From Lysobacterales bacterium 63-13 (GTDB lineage Bacteria > Pseudomonadota > Gammaproteobacteria > Xanthomonadales > Rhodanobacteraceae): DNA of 64,000 bases. The position numbers and the translations under genes were made by a program. The DNA is taken from contig MKWR01000027.1 in assembly GCA_001899855.1 (NCBI GenBank), positions 186,001 to 250,000 on the forward strand, in the 5' to 3' direction. The first letter of the stretch is position 1; the number at the start of each line of letters is the position of its first letter. The notes under the pieces were generated by a model. That model saw only the letters and a program-made list of their open reading frames with translations. It did no database searches and was not told the origin of the DNA. Positions 35,779-45,220 of this stretch are shown piece by piece.

Positions 35779-35829
35779 ATGCACGGCGGGTGCGATTGCC
35801 CCGTGCCCCGCTGCCATTGTCGCTGCGCC

Positions 35830-37125
35830 TCAGGTCTGGCCAGGCAAGTTGTCGGGCTCTTCGATGCCATTGGAGACGACCACCGCGGCCGCCAGGTCGC
35901 CGGTCACATTGAGCGTGGTCCGACACATGTCGAGGAAGCGGTCGACGCCAAGGATGAGGCCGATGCCTTCAGGCGGCACGCCGACCATGCCGCAGATCAT
36001 GGCGATCACCGGCAGTGAACCGGCCGGCACGCCGGCCGTGCCGATGCCACCGAGAATGCACACCAACATGACCACGAACTGCTGGGTGAGGCTGAGGTCG
36101 ACATTGAAGAACTGGGCGAGGAACAGCACGGTGACGCCCTCGAACAGCGCCGTGCCGTTCTGGTTGGCGGTCGCACCAACGGTGAGCACGAAGCGCGAGA
36201 TGCGCCGTGGCAGTTTCAGTTCCTCCTCGGCCACCATCAGCGCGGTGGGCAGGGTGGCATTGCTCGAGGCCGTCGAGAACGCCATGACGATCGCTTCCTG
36301 GGAGCCGCGGAAGAACCGTACCGGCGACATGCCGCCAAAGGCGCGCACGCTGATCGAGTAGACAATGAAAAAATGGATGGCCATGGCCAGCAGGGCGACG
36401 CCGACATAACCCGCCAGCTTGGCCAGCAGGTCCCAGCCGAATACGGCAGCGAGATTGAACACCAGGCAGGCGACCGCATACGGGGCAAAGCGGATGACCA
36501 GGTGGATCAGGGTCATGGAGATCTCGAATACGCCCTCGATGACTTCCTTGGTCTTCATTGCCATCGGCGATTTCGTCAGCACCACGCCGATGCCGAACAT
36601 CATGGCGAAGAACATCACGGCAAGAATGTCGTTGTCGGCGGCGGCACGGATGACATTGGTCGGCACGATGTTCAGCAGCAGGTCCATGCCCGAGCCGTGC
36701 AGCGCGCTGCTGGCGACGATCTTCTGCGCGTTGTCGCTGGAATCGCGCAGCAGTTGCTGCGCAACCGCGGGATCGACACCTGCTCCGGGCTGGAACAGGT
36801 TGACCAGGCTGACGCCGATGACCACCGCGATCGATGACACGATCACCGTGTAGGCGAGCGTCTTCCAGCCAACCCGGCCGAGCGAACGGATATCGCCCAT
36901 TTCGGCAATGCCGACGACCAGCGCCGAGAACAGCAAGGGAATGACCAGCATGAACAACAGGCGCAGGAAGACCTTGCCGACCGGCTGCGTGATCCAGGTC
37001 ATCAGCCATTGGATCCACGGCGCATCGCCACCGTTCGACCAATGCACGAGCAGGCCGCCAGCGAGACCGGCGATGAAGCCGACCAGCATCTTCGTATGCA
37101 GGGCCATGGGCTTGCGCGTACTCAT
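35830..37125 (-). CDS. Dicarboxylate/amino acid:cation symporter (DAACS, GltP/DctA type)
   Basis: A 431-residue membrane carrier taking up glutamate/aspartate or C4-dicarboxylates with H+ or Na+. Family motifs are SNATLPTAL in hairpin 1, TVGATANQNGTALFE, and GIGTAGVPAGSLP in hairpin 2, with LGVDRFLDMCRTTLNVTGD near the C-terminus. The start at 37125 has GAGGTGG seven bases upstream; earlier in-frame starts have none. Substrate choice cannot be settled from sequence by eye. Confidence 0.93.
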   Translation of the reverse strand: MSTRKPMALHTKMLVGFIAGLAGGLLVHWSNGGDAPWIQWLMTWITQPVGKVFLRLLFMLVIPLLFSALVVGIAEMGDIRSLGRVGWKTLAYTVIVSSIAVVIGVSLVNLFQPGAGVDPAVAQQLLRDSSDNAQKIVASSALHGSGMDLLLNIVPTNVIRAAADNDILAVMFFAMMFGIGVVLTKSPMAMKTKEVIEGVFEISMTLIHLVIRFAPYAVACLVFNLAAVFGWDLLAKLAGYVGVALLAMAIHFFIVYSISVRAFGGMSPVRFFRGSQEAIVMAFSTASSNATLPTALMVAEEELKLPRRISRFVLTVGATANQNGTALFEGVTVLFLAQFFNVDLSLTQQFVVMLVCILGGIGTAGVPAGSLPVIAMICGMVGVPPEGIGLILGVDRFLDMCRTTLNVTGDLAAAVVVSNGIEEPDNLPGQT

Positions 37126-37316
37126 GCGTGTCCACCTCGTCGGCAAGCCGCGCCAACGTGGATCGAGCAGTTGGTTGCGCAAGGACAGTTCATGCGAGCA
37201 GGCACCTGTTCAAGGATCAAGCGGCCTAGTGTGCCGCATGCCCGGAGGCGACGAAACCGCCAGCGCCGAAGATGTGCGCATCCAGGCCGCTCATTGCAGG
37301 CAGCAAACGCGGATCG

Positions 37317-37670
37317 CTACTCGCCGGGCCGGTTGTGCGGCACATCCAGCGAGCCTTCCTCGCGATCACGATAGAGTGCCGCGCGCACCAGCAGCATCAG
37401 GGTGATCGGTGTGGTCAGGGTGAGGAAGACGCCGATCAGGATCTCGTAGTAGATGGGGCGCGCGTGCAGCACGGTGGAGCAGGTGATCGAGGCGGCAAGC
37501 ATGAAGAACGTGCCCAGGGTGGTGCCCAGGGTCGGCGCATGCACGCGCTGATAGAAGTTCTTCAGGCGCAGCAGGCCGAGCGAACCGATGAAGGCGAACA
37601 GCGCGCCCAGCAGGACGAAGATGGCGACGAGGATCGCCGCCCATGGCGGCAGGGCGTCGAGGTGGTTCAT
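37317..37670 (-). CDS. mrpG: Mrp/Pha cation antiporter subunit G
   Basis: A 117-residue protein with three membrane segments (LVAIFVLLGALFAFIGSLGLL is the first, then TTLGTFFMLAASI and ILIGVFLTLTTPITLML). RLKNFYQRVHAPTLG is the MrpG signature. It is the last gene of the antiporter operon; its start overlaps the mrpF stop by four bases. Subunit G is a small essential part of the multi-subunit Na+/H+ or K+/H+ complex. Confidence 0.94.
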   Translation of the reverse strand: MNHLDALPPWAAILVAIFVLLGALFAFIGSLGLLRLKNFYQRVHAPTLGTTLGTFFMLAASITCSTVLHARPIYYEILIGVFLTLTTPITLMLLVRAALYRDREEGSLDVPHNRPGE

Positions 37671-37948
37671 TCGATCACCTGCCCGCGCATGAGGAATTTC
37701 GACAGCGCCACGGTGCCGGCAAACCCGAGCAGTCCGATGATCAGCCCGGCCTCGACATAGAGCAGGCTGTTGCTGCGGATGCCAATGGTGAGCAGCAGGA
37801 TCATGGCATTCACGTACAGCGCGTCCAGCGCCAGTACGCGATCTTGCGCACGCGGTCCGCGCAACATGCGGATGATCGAGAAACTCATCGCCAGCAGCAG
37901 CAGCAATTGGGCGAGGATGATGACCGCTTCAAGCAAGTCGTGGCTCAT
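37667..37948 (-). CDS. mrpF: Mrp/Pha cation antiporter subunit F
   Basis: A 93-residue, three-helix protein. RMLRGPRAQDRVLALDAL is the conserved MrpF block, followed by the last helix (GLIIGLLGFAGTVALSKFL). It overlaps both neighbours by four bases (ATGA), giving tightly coupled translation. The start at 37948 is fixed by that overlap. Confidence 0.94.
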   Translation of the reverse strand: MSHDLLEAVIILAQLLLLLAMSFSIIRMLRGPRAQDRVLALDALYVNAMILLLTIGIRSNSLLYVEAGLIIGLLGFAGTVALSKFLMRGQVIE

Positions 37949-38433
37949 TGGAAGATCCCCAGCAGGAGGCGTTCGTAACGCTGCTTGATGGTGTCGATCC
38001 AGACTTGTTCGTCGGCCAGGTCGAGCACGTGGATGAGCAGGATGTTGGCGCTGGAGTCGTAGCTCACCCAGATCGTGCCGGGCGTGGAGGTGATGATGCA
38101 GGCCAGCACGGCAAGGCCGTGGCGATCGGTCAGATCCAGCGGGATGGCGACGAAGCCGGAGTTCAGGCTTCGATTCCGGGCAAGGATGATCCTCGCCACG
38201 GCAAGGTTGGAACGGAAGATGTCGAGGGTCACGCGAACGAACAAGACGCCGAGCAGATGAAAATTGTGCACACGCGCCCTGGGCGGTCGCAACAGGTCGT
38301 ACATGCGCGCCAGGGCAATGCCGAGCAGCGCACCGAGCAGGATCGTGCCGGGGGCCAGGCTCTGCTTGAGCAGCAACCAGATCAGCAGCAGCAGCGCGGA
38401 CAGGAGCGGGTGCGGAAACCAGCGCCGGATCAT
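37945..38433 (-). CDS. mrpE: Mrp/Pha cation antiporter subunit E
   Basis: A 162-residue subunit. Two N-terminal membrane segments come first. The conserved region FVRVTLDIFRSNLAVARIIL precedes SGFVAIPLDLTDRHGLAVLA and TPGTIWVSYD. The C-terminal domain is cytoplasmic. It overlaps mrpD and mrpF by four bases each. Confidence 0.94.
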   Translation of the reverse strand: MIRRWFPHPLLSALLLLIWLLLKQSLAPGTILLGALLGIALARMYDLLRPPRARVHNFHLLGVLFVRVTLDIFRSNLAVARIILARNRSLNSGFVAIPLDLTDRHGLAVLACIITSTPGTIWVSYDSSANILLIHVLDLADEQVWIDTIKQRYERLLLGIFQ

Positions 38434-40026
38434 GGTGCGGCCCCCATCGGCGGCAGCACGGCATGGATGTAGCTGGCTGGCGCATGCAGTTGCGCGGCGG
38501 TATCGCGCAGGTAGCGCAAGGGCGCCTCGGCCAGCAAAGTGAGCAACAGGCACAGGCCGAGCAGGATTGCGATCGAGGTGGATTCGGTCAAGCGGACTTT
38601 CGGGAAGATGCGCTCCGACTCGACCCAGAAAATCTGGATGCCGGCGCGGCACAGGGCGATCACCGTGCAGAATCCGGCAAAGATGACCAGGCCGAACACC
38701 ACGCTCGCACCAGGGCGTGCATCGGCATCGAGCATCGGTGCCAGCAGGGCGAGCTTGGCGAGGAATCCGGAAAGCGGCGGCAAACCCGCCAGCAACACGG
38801 CGCAGGCGGAGAAACTCAGGCCGAGCATGGCGATTGGCGCGGACAGCACGACGCGGCTCTCGTCTTCCTTTGCGTACAGGCTTTCGTTCGCCTGGGTTTC
38901 GCCGGGCTGTTCGTACGGCTCGAGGATCAGCGTGTCATCGGTTTCCTCGTCACCGTCGGAGGCAAGCAGGCCGGCAACCAGGAAGAACGCCGCGATGGCC
39001 AGCGTGGAAATGACCAGATAGGCCAGCGCACCGGCCGTCACCGCCTCATGCTGCAAGCCGATCGCGGCGAGCAGGGTGCCCGAGGAAATCACCACGTTGT
39101 AGCCGGCCAGCTTGCCGAGATCGCGCGCACCAAGCATGCCGATGGTGCCGGCAAGCATGGTCGCCACGCCGCCCCACAGCATCCAGTCGCTGCCGAAATG
39201 GCTGGATGCCGGCCCCGCTTCGTCACCGAACAGGAGCAGGCCCAGGCGCAACAGCACGTAGATGCCGACCTTGGTCATCAGCGCGAACATCGCCGCCACC
39301 GCCGGCGCGGCAGCCGCATAGGTGCGCGGCAGCCAGAATCCGAGCGGCCACATCGCGGTCTTGATGAGGAAGGCCACGCCGAGGATTGCCGCTCCCGCAT
39401 GCAGCAACGCGCGTGTGCGCTCCGGCACGGTCGGGATGAGTTCGGCCAGTGCCGCCATGTTCAAGGTGCCACTGACACCGAAGATCAGGCTGACGCCAAG
39501 CAGGAACAACATCGAGGCAGTCAGGTTGACGGCTATGTAGTGCAAGCCCGCGCTGACCCGCCGTGCGCGAACCGTGCAGGGCGAGGCCGTACGATGCCGC
39601 CAGCAGTACCTCGAAGAAGACAAACAGGTTGAACAGGTCGCCGGTGAGGAAGGCACCGTTCAAGCCGACCAGCAGGAACTGCAGCAGCGGCTGGAAGTGT
39701 CCGCCGCGATGCTGCCAGCGGCCCAGCGCATGCGGCAGCAAGGCCAGCGCCAGCACGCTGGTCAGCAACACCATCAGGGCGGAAAGCCGATCGGCTACCA
39801 GCACGATGCCGAACTGCGCCGGCCAGTCGCCAATCCGGTACACCGCGGCGAGCGCGCCGTCGGCCGATACCGTCCGCATCAGCGCCGCGGCCAGGATCAC
39901 CAGCACCACGCACGAGACAACGCTCAGCAGCAACACCGTGCGCCGGCGCTTTTCGCCGACCAGCAACTGCAGCGCTGCCACCAGCAGTGGCGTGATGACA
40001 GGCAGGATGGCCAGGTGGCTGCTCAC
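38430..40026 (-). pseudogene. mrpD: Mrp/Pha cation antiporter subunit D, frameshifted
   Basis: The MrpD reading frame is split. The N-terminal part runs in one frame from a GTG at 40026 (overlapping the mrpC stop) to SYGLALHGSRTA near 39560. The rest, VSAGLHYIAVNLTASM onward to the stop at 38430, continues in another frame. Joining them gives about 530 residues, the family length, with all membrane segments and the KTAMWPLGFWLPRTY block. The break near 39557-39562 fits a two-base deletion (CG out of GCGCGG) or one extra base. It could be a sequencing or assembly error, a recent mutation, or programmed shifting; no slippery run is evident. If real, the antiporter would lack a core subunit. The acidic loop (DGDEETDDTLILEP) after the middle is a further feature. 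Confidence 0.85.
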
Positions 40027-40358
40027 GGCGTGCCGTCCTCACCGTCGACGTGATCGTTGCCGGTAAGTCCGCGCGAGGTCAACAGCACGACCAGGAACAA
40101 GGCGGTGGTGGCGAAACCAATGACGATCGCGGTCAGCACCAGTGCTTGCGGCAGCGGATCGGCGTATTGCGCGATGTCGCCGCCATTCAGCACCGGATCG
40201 GCACCGGTGCGCAGGCCGCCGATGGAAAAGATGAACATGTTCACCGCGTACGAGATCAGGGTCAGGCCGATGATCACCTGGAAGGTGCGCGGGCGCAGCA
40301 ACAGCCACACGCCGGACGCGGCGAGGATGCCGATGGCGATGGCAAGGACCAGTTCCAT
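40023..40358 (-). CDS. mrpC: Mrp/Pha cation antiporter subunit C
   Basis: A 111-residue NuoK-like subunit with three membrane segments. The VIIGLTLISYAVNMFIFSIGG stretch is typical of MrpC, and so is DPLPQALVLTAIVIGFATTA. It starts one base into the end of the mrpA-B stop (TGATG) and its own stop overlaps the GTG of mrpD. Confidence 0.95.
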   Translation of the reverse strand: MELVLAIAIGILAASGVWLLLRPRTFQVIIGLTLISYAVNMFIFSIGGLRTGADPVLNGGDIAQYADPLPQALVLTAIVIGFATTALFLVVLLTSRGLTGNDHVDGEDGTP

Positions 40359-43261
40359 CAGCCCTCCCCCTCCGCAGCCGCAGGCAACTGGCGTGGGCGG
40401 CGCAGCGACTGATGCGCCAGCGCGATCAGCATCAGCGTGGTGGCACCCACCACGACGGCGAACACGCCCAGGTCAAACAGCACGGCGGTGGCCAGCGGGA
40501 TGCGTCCAAGCAGCGGCAGATCCAGGTACTGGAAGTGCGAGGTCATGAATGGATGGCCAAACGCCAGCGAACCCAAGCCGGTGAGCACGGCCATCAGCAG
40601 GCCTGCGCCAATCCAGCGCACCGGCAGCACTCGCAGGCGCGTCTCCACCCAGCGCGCCCCGGCGGCCATGTACAGGAGGATCAGCGCCACCGACACGGTG
40701 ATGCCGGCGACGAAACCACCGCCGGGCAAGTCGTGGCCACGCAGGAACAGGTGCAGCCCGAACAACAGGATCACCGGCGACAGCAACTGGATGATCAGGC
40801 CCGGAATCATCAGGTAATCGGTCAGCGAGTGATCCGCGGCACGATCGGGTTCAGCCGCGTCATATGCCGTCTGCTGCTGTTGCTGCACGGGCATGCTGAT
40901 GCTCTCAGCGGCTGGCCGGAAGCGGCGCAGCAGGCCGAACACGGTCAGCGCGACGATGGCGAGCACGCTGATCTCGCCAAGCGTGTCGAATCCGCGGAAA
41001 TCGACGAGGATGACATTGACCACATTGTTGCCACCACCTCCGCTGTAGGCATTTTCGAGGAAGAAGCGCGAGATGGACTCGGACACCGGGTGGGTCATGG
41101 CCGCATAGGCGAGGCTGGCGACGCCGGCACCGACGGCGATGGCGATGAACACGTCGCGGCGACGGCGAAAGCGTTGCCAGCGCGTCTCCACGGCCATGCC
41201 GGCGATGCGCTTGGGCAACCAGCGCATGCCGAGCAGGATGAGGATCGTGGTGACCACCTCGACCAGCAACTGCGTCGCCGCCAGATCCGGCGCCGACAAC
41301 CAGACAAAGCTCACGCACGAGACCAGCCCGGCACCACCGGTGAGGATCAACGCAGCGAGGCGGTGGAACTTCGCCTGGCTGGCCGCGCCAACCGCGCACA
41401 CCGCGCCAAGCAGCCACAACAATGCAAAGGCGGGATCAATGTCGGATCCCCCCAGGTCGAGTCCGAGCGGGGCGCTGGCTGCGGCAATCCAGCCTGCAGC
41501 CAGCGCCAGCAGCACGATCATCAGCAGTTGCGACTGCAGGCGCCGGCTCGGGTAACGGCGCTCGATGCGTTGCGGCACATCGGCGGCGGCCACTGCCAGC
41601 ACGCGCTCGAAGATGCGCTTGCCGCTCAACCGCCCGGTCAGCGGAGCAGCTTCGCAACTGAAGAAATATTTGCGCAGGCGGACATACAGCAGGCAACCAG
41701 TGACAAATGCAAAAATGCTCATCAGCAATGGCGTGGTCAGGCCATGCCACACCGCCAGGCTGTAACTCGGCATGTCGCCACCGAGTACCGAGCGCGCCGC
41801 CGCATCCAGCGAGGGTCCGATCATGCGTGCCGGCAGCATGCCGACGAGCAGGCAGAGCAAGGCAAGGAAGCCGATCGGGAAACGCATCCACAAGGGCGGC
41901 TCGTGCGGCTTGCGCGGCAAATCGTCCGCCACCCGACCGAAGAACACGCCGCCGACGAAGCGCAGCGAATAGGCCACGCCAAACGCGCTGGCGGCCACGG
42001 CGATCACCACCGAAAGCGCATCAAGCAGCGGACCCTGGCCTACCGCCAGCGTCTCGGCGAAAAACATTTCCTTGGACAGGAAGCCATTCAACAGCGGCAC
42101 GCCGGCCATCGCCGCGCCGGCGACGAGGGCCAGGGTCGCGGTGATCGGCATGAACCGGCGCAAGCCGCCCAGCTTGCGCAGGTCGCGGGTGTCGGTCTCG
42201 TGATCGACGGCACCGGCGGCCATGAACAAGGAGGCCTTGAAGGTCGCGTGATTGACAATGTGGAAGATGGCTGCGACCACGCCCAACGTGCTGCCCAGCC
42301 CCACCAGCATGGTGATCAGGCCGAGGTGGCTGATCGTCGAATAGGCCAGCACGCCTTTCAGATCCTGCTCAAACATCGCCGAATAGGCACCGAGGACCAG
42401 GCTGATCATGCCGATGCCGCCGACTATCCAGGACCACTCGGTGGTGCCGCCGAGCACCGGCCAGAAGCGCACCAGCAGGAACACGCCCGCCTTCACCATC
42501 GTCGCCGAATGCAGGTAGGCCGATGCCGGCGTCGGCGCCGACATGGCTTGCGGCAGCCAGAAGTGGAAGGGGAATTGCGCGCTCTTGGTGAACGCGCCGA
42601 GGAGGATCAGGATCAGCGTCGGCACGTACCAGGGATGCGCGCGCACCACATCACCGGCGGCGAGAATCGCCTCGAGGTCGTAGCTGCCGATAATGTGGCC
42701 GAGCAGCAGCACGCCGCCGAACAGGCACAGGCCGCCACCGGAGGTGACGATCAGCGCCATGCGCGCGCCGTCGCGGGCGGAAGCTCCGTTGTACCAGTAA
42801 CCGATCAGCAGGAAGGAGAAGAAGCTGGTCAGTTCCCAGAAGAACACCAGCTGGATGACGTTGCCGGACATGACGATGCCCAGCATCGAACCCATGAACG
42901 CCAGCAACAACGCAAAGAAACGCGCCAGCGGATCGTCCGGCGACATGTAGTAACGCGCGTACACGCCAACCAGCGCGCCGATGCCGCTGATCAGCAGCAT
43001 GAACAGCCAGCCGAAGCCGTCGATGCGCAGGACCAGGTCCAGGCCCAGCCCCGGCACCCACGGGATCACCTGGCGTACCACGCCGCCGTCTGCTATTGCC
43101 GGATACAGGTACGCCGACAGCAGCAGTACAAGCAGGCCGGTGCTGGTCATCAACCATGCCGACAAATTCTGTCGACGACCGAGGCCACGCAGCAACAGCA
43201 CCATCACGCTGACCACGAAGGGCAGGCAGATGATGGCGCTTGGCAGTGCGTAGTCAGGCAT
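40358..43261 (-). CDS. mrpA: Mrp/Pha cation antiporter fused subunits A and B
   Basis: A 967-residue polytopic protein, the first gene of the operon. The N-terminal two thirds are the NuoL-like MrpA (FFWELTSFFSFLLIGYW, KSAQFPFHFWLPQAMSAPTPASA, VNHATFKASLF). The C-terminal third is fused MrpB (GFDTLGEISVLAIVAL and LRGHDLPGGGFVAGI). The A-B fusion is typical of the group 2 (Pha) operons of proteobacteria. It forms, with C-G, a secondary Na+/H+ or K+/H+ antiporter for pH and salt homeostasis. The ATG at 43261 is taken; GTG at 43273 would add four residues. Confidence 0.94.
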   Translation of the reverse strand: MPDYALPSAIICLPFVVSVMVLLLRGLGRRQNLSAWLMTSTGLLVLLLSAYLYPAIADGGVVRQVIPWVPGLGLDLVLRIDGFGWLFMLLISGIGALVGVYARYYMSPDDPLARFFALLLAFMGSMLGIVMSGNVIQLVFFWELTSFFSFLLIGYWYNGASARDGARMALIVTSGGGLCLFGGVLLLGHIIGSYDLEAILAAGDVVRAHPWYVPTLILILLGAFTKSAQFPFHFWLPQAMSAPTPASAYLHSATMVKAGVFLLVRFWPVLGGTTEWSWIVGGIGMISLVLGAYSAMFEQDLKGVLAYSTISHLGLITMLVGLGSTLGVVAAIFHIVNHATFKASLFMAAGAVDHETDTRDLRKLGGLRRFMPITATLALVAGAAMAGVPLLNGFLSKEMFFAETLAVGQGPLLDALSVVIAVAASAFGVAYSLRFVGGVFFGRVADDLPRKPHEPPLWMRFPIGFLALLCLLVGMLPARMIGPSLDAAARSVLGGDMPSYSLAVWHGLTTPLLMSIFAFVTGCLLYVRLRKYFFSCEAAPLTGRLSGKRIFERVLAVAAADVPQRIERRYPSRRLQSQLLMIVLLALAAGWIAAASAPLGLDLGGSDIDPAFALLWLLGAVCAVGAASQAKFHRLAALILTGGAGLVSCVSFVWLSAPDLAATQLLVEVVTTILILLGMRWLPKRIAGMAVETRWQRFRRRRDVFIAIAVGAGVASLAYAAMTHPVSESISRFFLENAYSGGGGNNVVNVILVDFRGFDTLGEISVLAIVALTVFGLLRRFRPAAESISMPVQQQQQTAYDAAEPDRAADHSLTDYLMIPGLIIQLLSPVILLFGLHLFLRGHDLPGGGFVAGITVSVALILLYMAAGARWVETRLRVLPVRWIGAGLLMAVLTGLGSLAFGHPFMTSHFQYLDLPLLGRIPLATAVLFDLGVFAVVVGATTLMLIALAHQSLRRPRQLPAAAEGEG

Positions 43262-43525
43262 CGGTCCCAGCACTCGCGGAAAGGATTGTCGGTGTCTCCG
43301 GCAACCGGGGCAGCCACCCCGTCATGTCATCAGCGGATGCACATCGCCGCGAACGAATCGCCGGCGCAGGTCGAAACGCGGGCGATCATTGCGATCTCCC
43401 GCATGGCTCGCGCCGCTTTGCTCGATTCTATAGTGCGTCCGCTGCACCGGGCAAACGCACCGCGCGATTCAACAATCACGGCGGCGCCGGGTGTCCTGCA
43501 CGTGGCTGGCTGGATCAACGGGCAG

Positions 43526-45220
43526 CTATTCTCGGCCTGGATACAGCGGCGGCAACGGCGAGACGGGAGCGCTCGCGGCGGCTGGTTTGGACCAGGCAAA
43601 ACCGCCGCGGAAAGCGCGGGTCAGGCGCGCACCAAGTCCTTCCGCGCTGGCCCCGGCGTAGCGCATGCGCTGGAGTTCATCGAGCGCCGCGCGCTGCACC
43701 GGATCATCGAGTGCCGTCGCCAGGCTGCCGAGATTGAGGATGTCGGCCTTCTCCCTGCGCGCCCAGGCCACCAGCGCGCGCTCGGCACCACTCAGATCGC
43801 CCATGGAGCAGGCGCGCAGGAACACGCTGCGAGCCGGTGCCGGCGTCGGCTGCGTGGCGGCAACCCGGGCGCCATGCATTGCCTTTCTCGAGCGCCACCA
43901 CAGCGCCAGCGTAAGCAACCACAAGCCGCCCAGCAGGGCGCTCGACCACCGCCAGAAGCGCAGCTCCGCGCCGCCGGCTGGCGACGGATAAATCACCGGC
44001 GCCGGGCTGGTCGTGGCTGACATTGACGATGGCGAAGGGGAAGGCTCGATGGGCGGAGCGGCTGAAGGCGTCAGTGCCGCACCTGTCACCTTGATCTCGC
44101 GCGCCGGCAGACTTGCCGTTTCCATGCGCTCGGCGGTCGTGTTCCACCATTGCACCTCGACCGCCGGCAAGGTCAGCGTGCCGGGCCGCGTCGGCACGAT
44201 GGCAAACTTGCGCGTGCGCTCGCCATACAGCCAGCTGCCATCGTCACGGGTCTGTGTCTGCGGCTTGTCCGCATACACCTCGGCCCCCGCCGGTGCGGCG
44301 ATTTCCAGTTCGGGAAGCTGTTCGAAACCGAGACCCTGCGCGCGCAGCTTGAGCGTGCGCGTCAGCGGTTCGCCGACCTGGATTTTAGCGGGCAACTGAC
44401 TTTCGTCGCTGAGCATGAGCGATGCCGCCGGCAACCATGGCGCGGATCCCCAGCTTGCCGGTTTCGCGCGCACATCGAGCTGCAAGGCATCGGAGCGCGC
44501 CGTCACCGTGCGCCCGCGCCGGAAAAACCCGGTCGGGTCGGAGTTGTCGACGGCGCTGCCACGGAAGTTCAGCGCCGCCACGCTCAACGGGCCGCTCTTC
44601 TCCGCGGTCAGCGCATAGTTGCGTTCGAGGACGTGATAGGACTGGCCGTGCAGGTTGGCCGTGTACTGCTTGTCGCGACCGAGCTTCTGCACGACCGCGT
44701 TGGCGGCCGTCGGTTCATCGAGCGAGCCGTCGCTGAGGTTGACCGCGAAATAGAGCTTCACGGTGTAGCGCACCTGTTGCTGCACGTAGGGGTTCAACGG
44801 ATCGGCGCTGACTTCGACAAACAAGGTATCGCCAGGCTTGCCTTGCGCGCCGATCGGCGCGGGCAACACGGTCAGGCTCAGCGGATCGCTGCTCTGTCCG
44901 CCGATGCTGAAGGCCGGGATGGTCAAGGTGCCTGCGCGTTTCGGTTCGAGGCCCACCGCCCAGACCGTCTTCGCACTGGTCGAGCCATTGCTCATGCTGA
45001 TCTGCCGGCTCGATTGCGTGCCGAGTGAATTGAAATCGCCAAGCAAGGCGCTGAAATCCGGCTCCGCAGCCGTGCTGTCGTCGGATTCGACATTCAAGGT
45101 GACGGTTTCGCCCAGTTGCATGCTGCTGCGATCCAGCCAGGCGCGCACCGCCGCGCTGGCACCGGTCGAGAGCGACAATGCAACCAGCATCAGCACAATC
45201 AGCACATGTACACGTTTCAT
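43526..45220 (-). CDS. batD: BatD-like oxygen tolerance protein
   Basis: A 564-residue envelope protein with a signal peptide (ending GASAA). Two or more beta-sandwich regions follow (LGETVTLNVES is the start of the first), with a long C-terminal linker rich in P and S, then one membrane segment (about 425-445) and a cytoplasmic tail. It is the last gene of the moxR-bat operon, starting in the batBC stop (TGATG). BatD homologues are annotated in aerotolerance operons, but their biochemical role is not defined. Confidence 0.87.
   Translation of the reverse strand: MKRVHVLIVLMLVALSLSTGASAAVRAWLDRSSMQLGETVTLNVESDDSTAAEPDFSALLGDFNSLGTQSSRQISMSNGSTSAKTVWAVGLEPKRAGTLTIPAFSIGGQSSDPLSLTVLPAPIGAQGKPGDTLFVEVSADPLNPYVQQQVRYTVKLYFAVNLSDGSLDEPTAANAVVQKLGRDKQYTANLHGQSYHVLERNYALTAEKSGPLSVAALNFRGSAVDNSDPTGFFRRGRTVTARSDALQLDVRAKPASWGSAPWLPAASLMLSDESQLPAKIQVGEPLTRTLKLRAQGLGFEQLPELEIAAPAGAEVYADKPQTQTRDDGSWLYGERTRKFAIVPTRPGTLTLPAVEVQWWNTTAERMETASLPAREIKVTGAALTPSAAPPIEPSPSPSSMSATTSPAPVIYPSPAGGAELRFWRWSSALLGGLWLLTLALWWRSRKAMHGARVAATQPTPAPARSVFLRACSMGDLSGAERALVAWARREKADILNLGSLATALDDPVQRAALDELQRMRYAGASAEGLGARLTRAFRGGFAWSKPAAASAPVSPLPPLYPGRE

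Noticed and set aside
39557-39562. Programmed frameshifting as explanation of mrpD
   Set aside because: No slippery heptamer, A/T-run or downstream pseudoknot is evident; a small deletion or sequence error is simpler. Kept as an open item in the findings.
40412-44020. Very long open frame (about 1200 codons) on the plus strand opposite mrpA/B
   Set aside because: It is antisense to a clear membrane protein. GC-rich third positions remove stop codons opposite such genes, and its translation is rich in H, Q, R and A with no domain.
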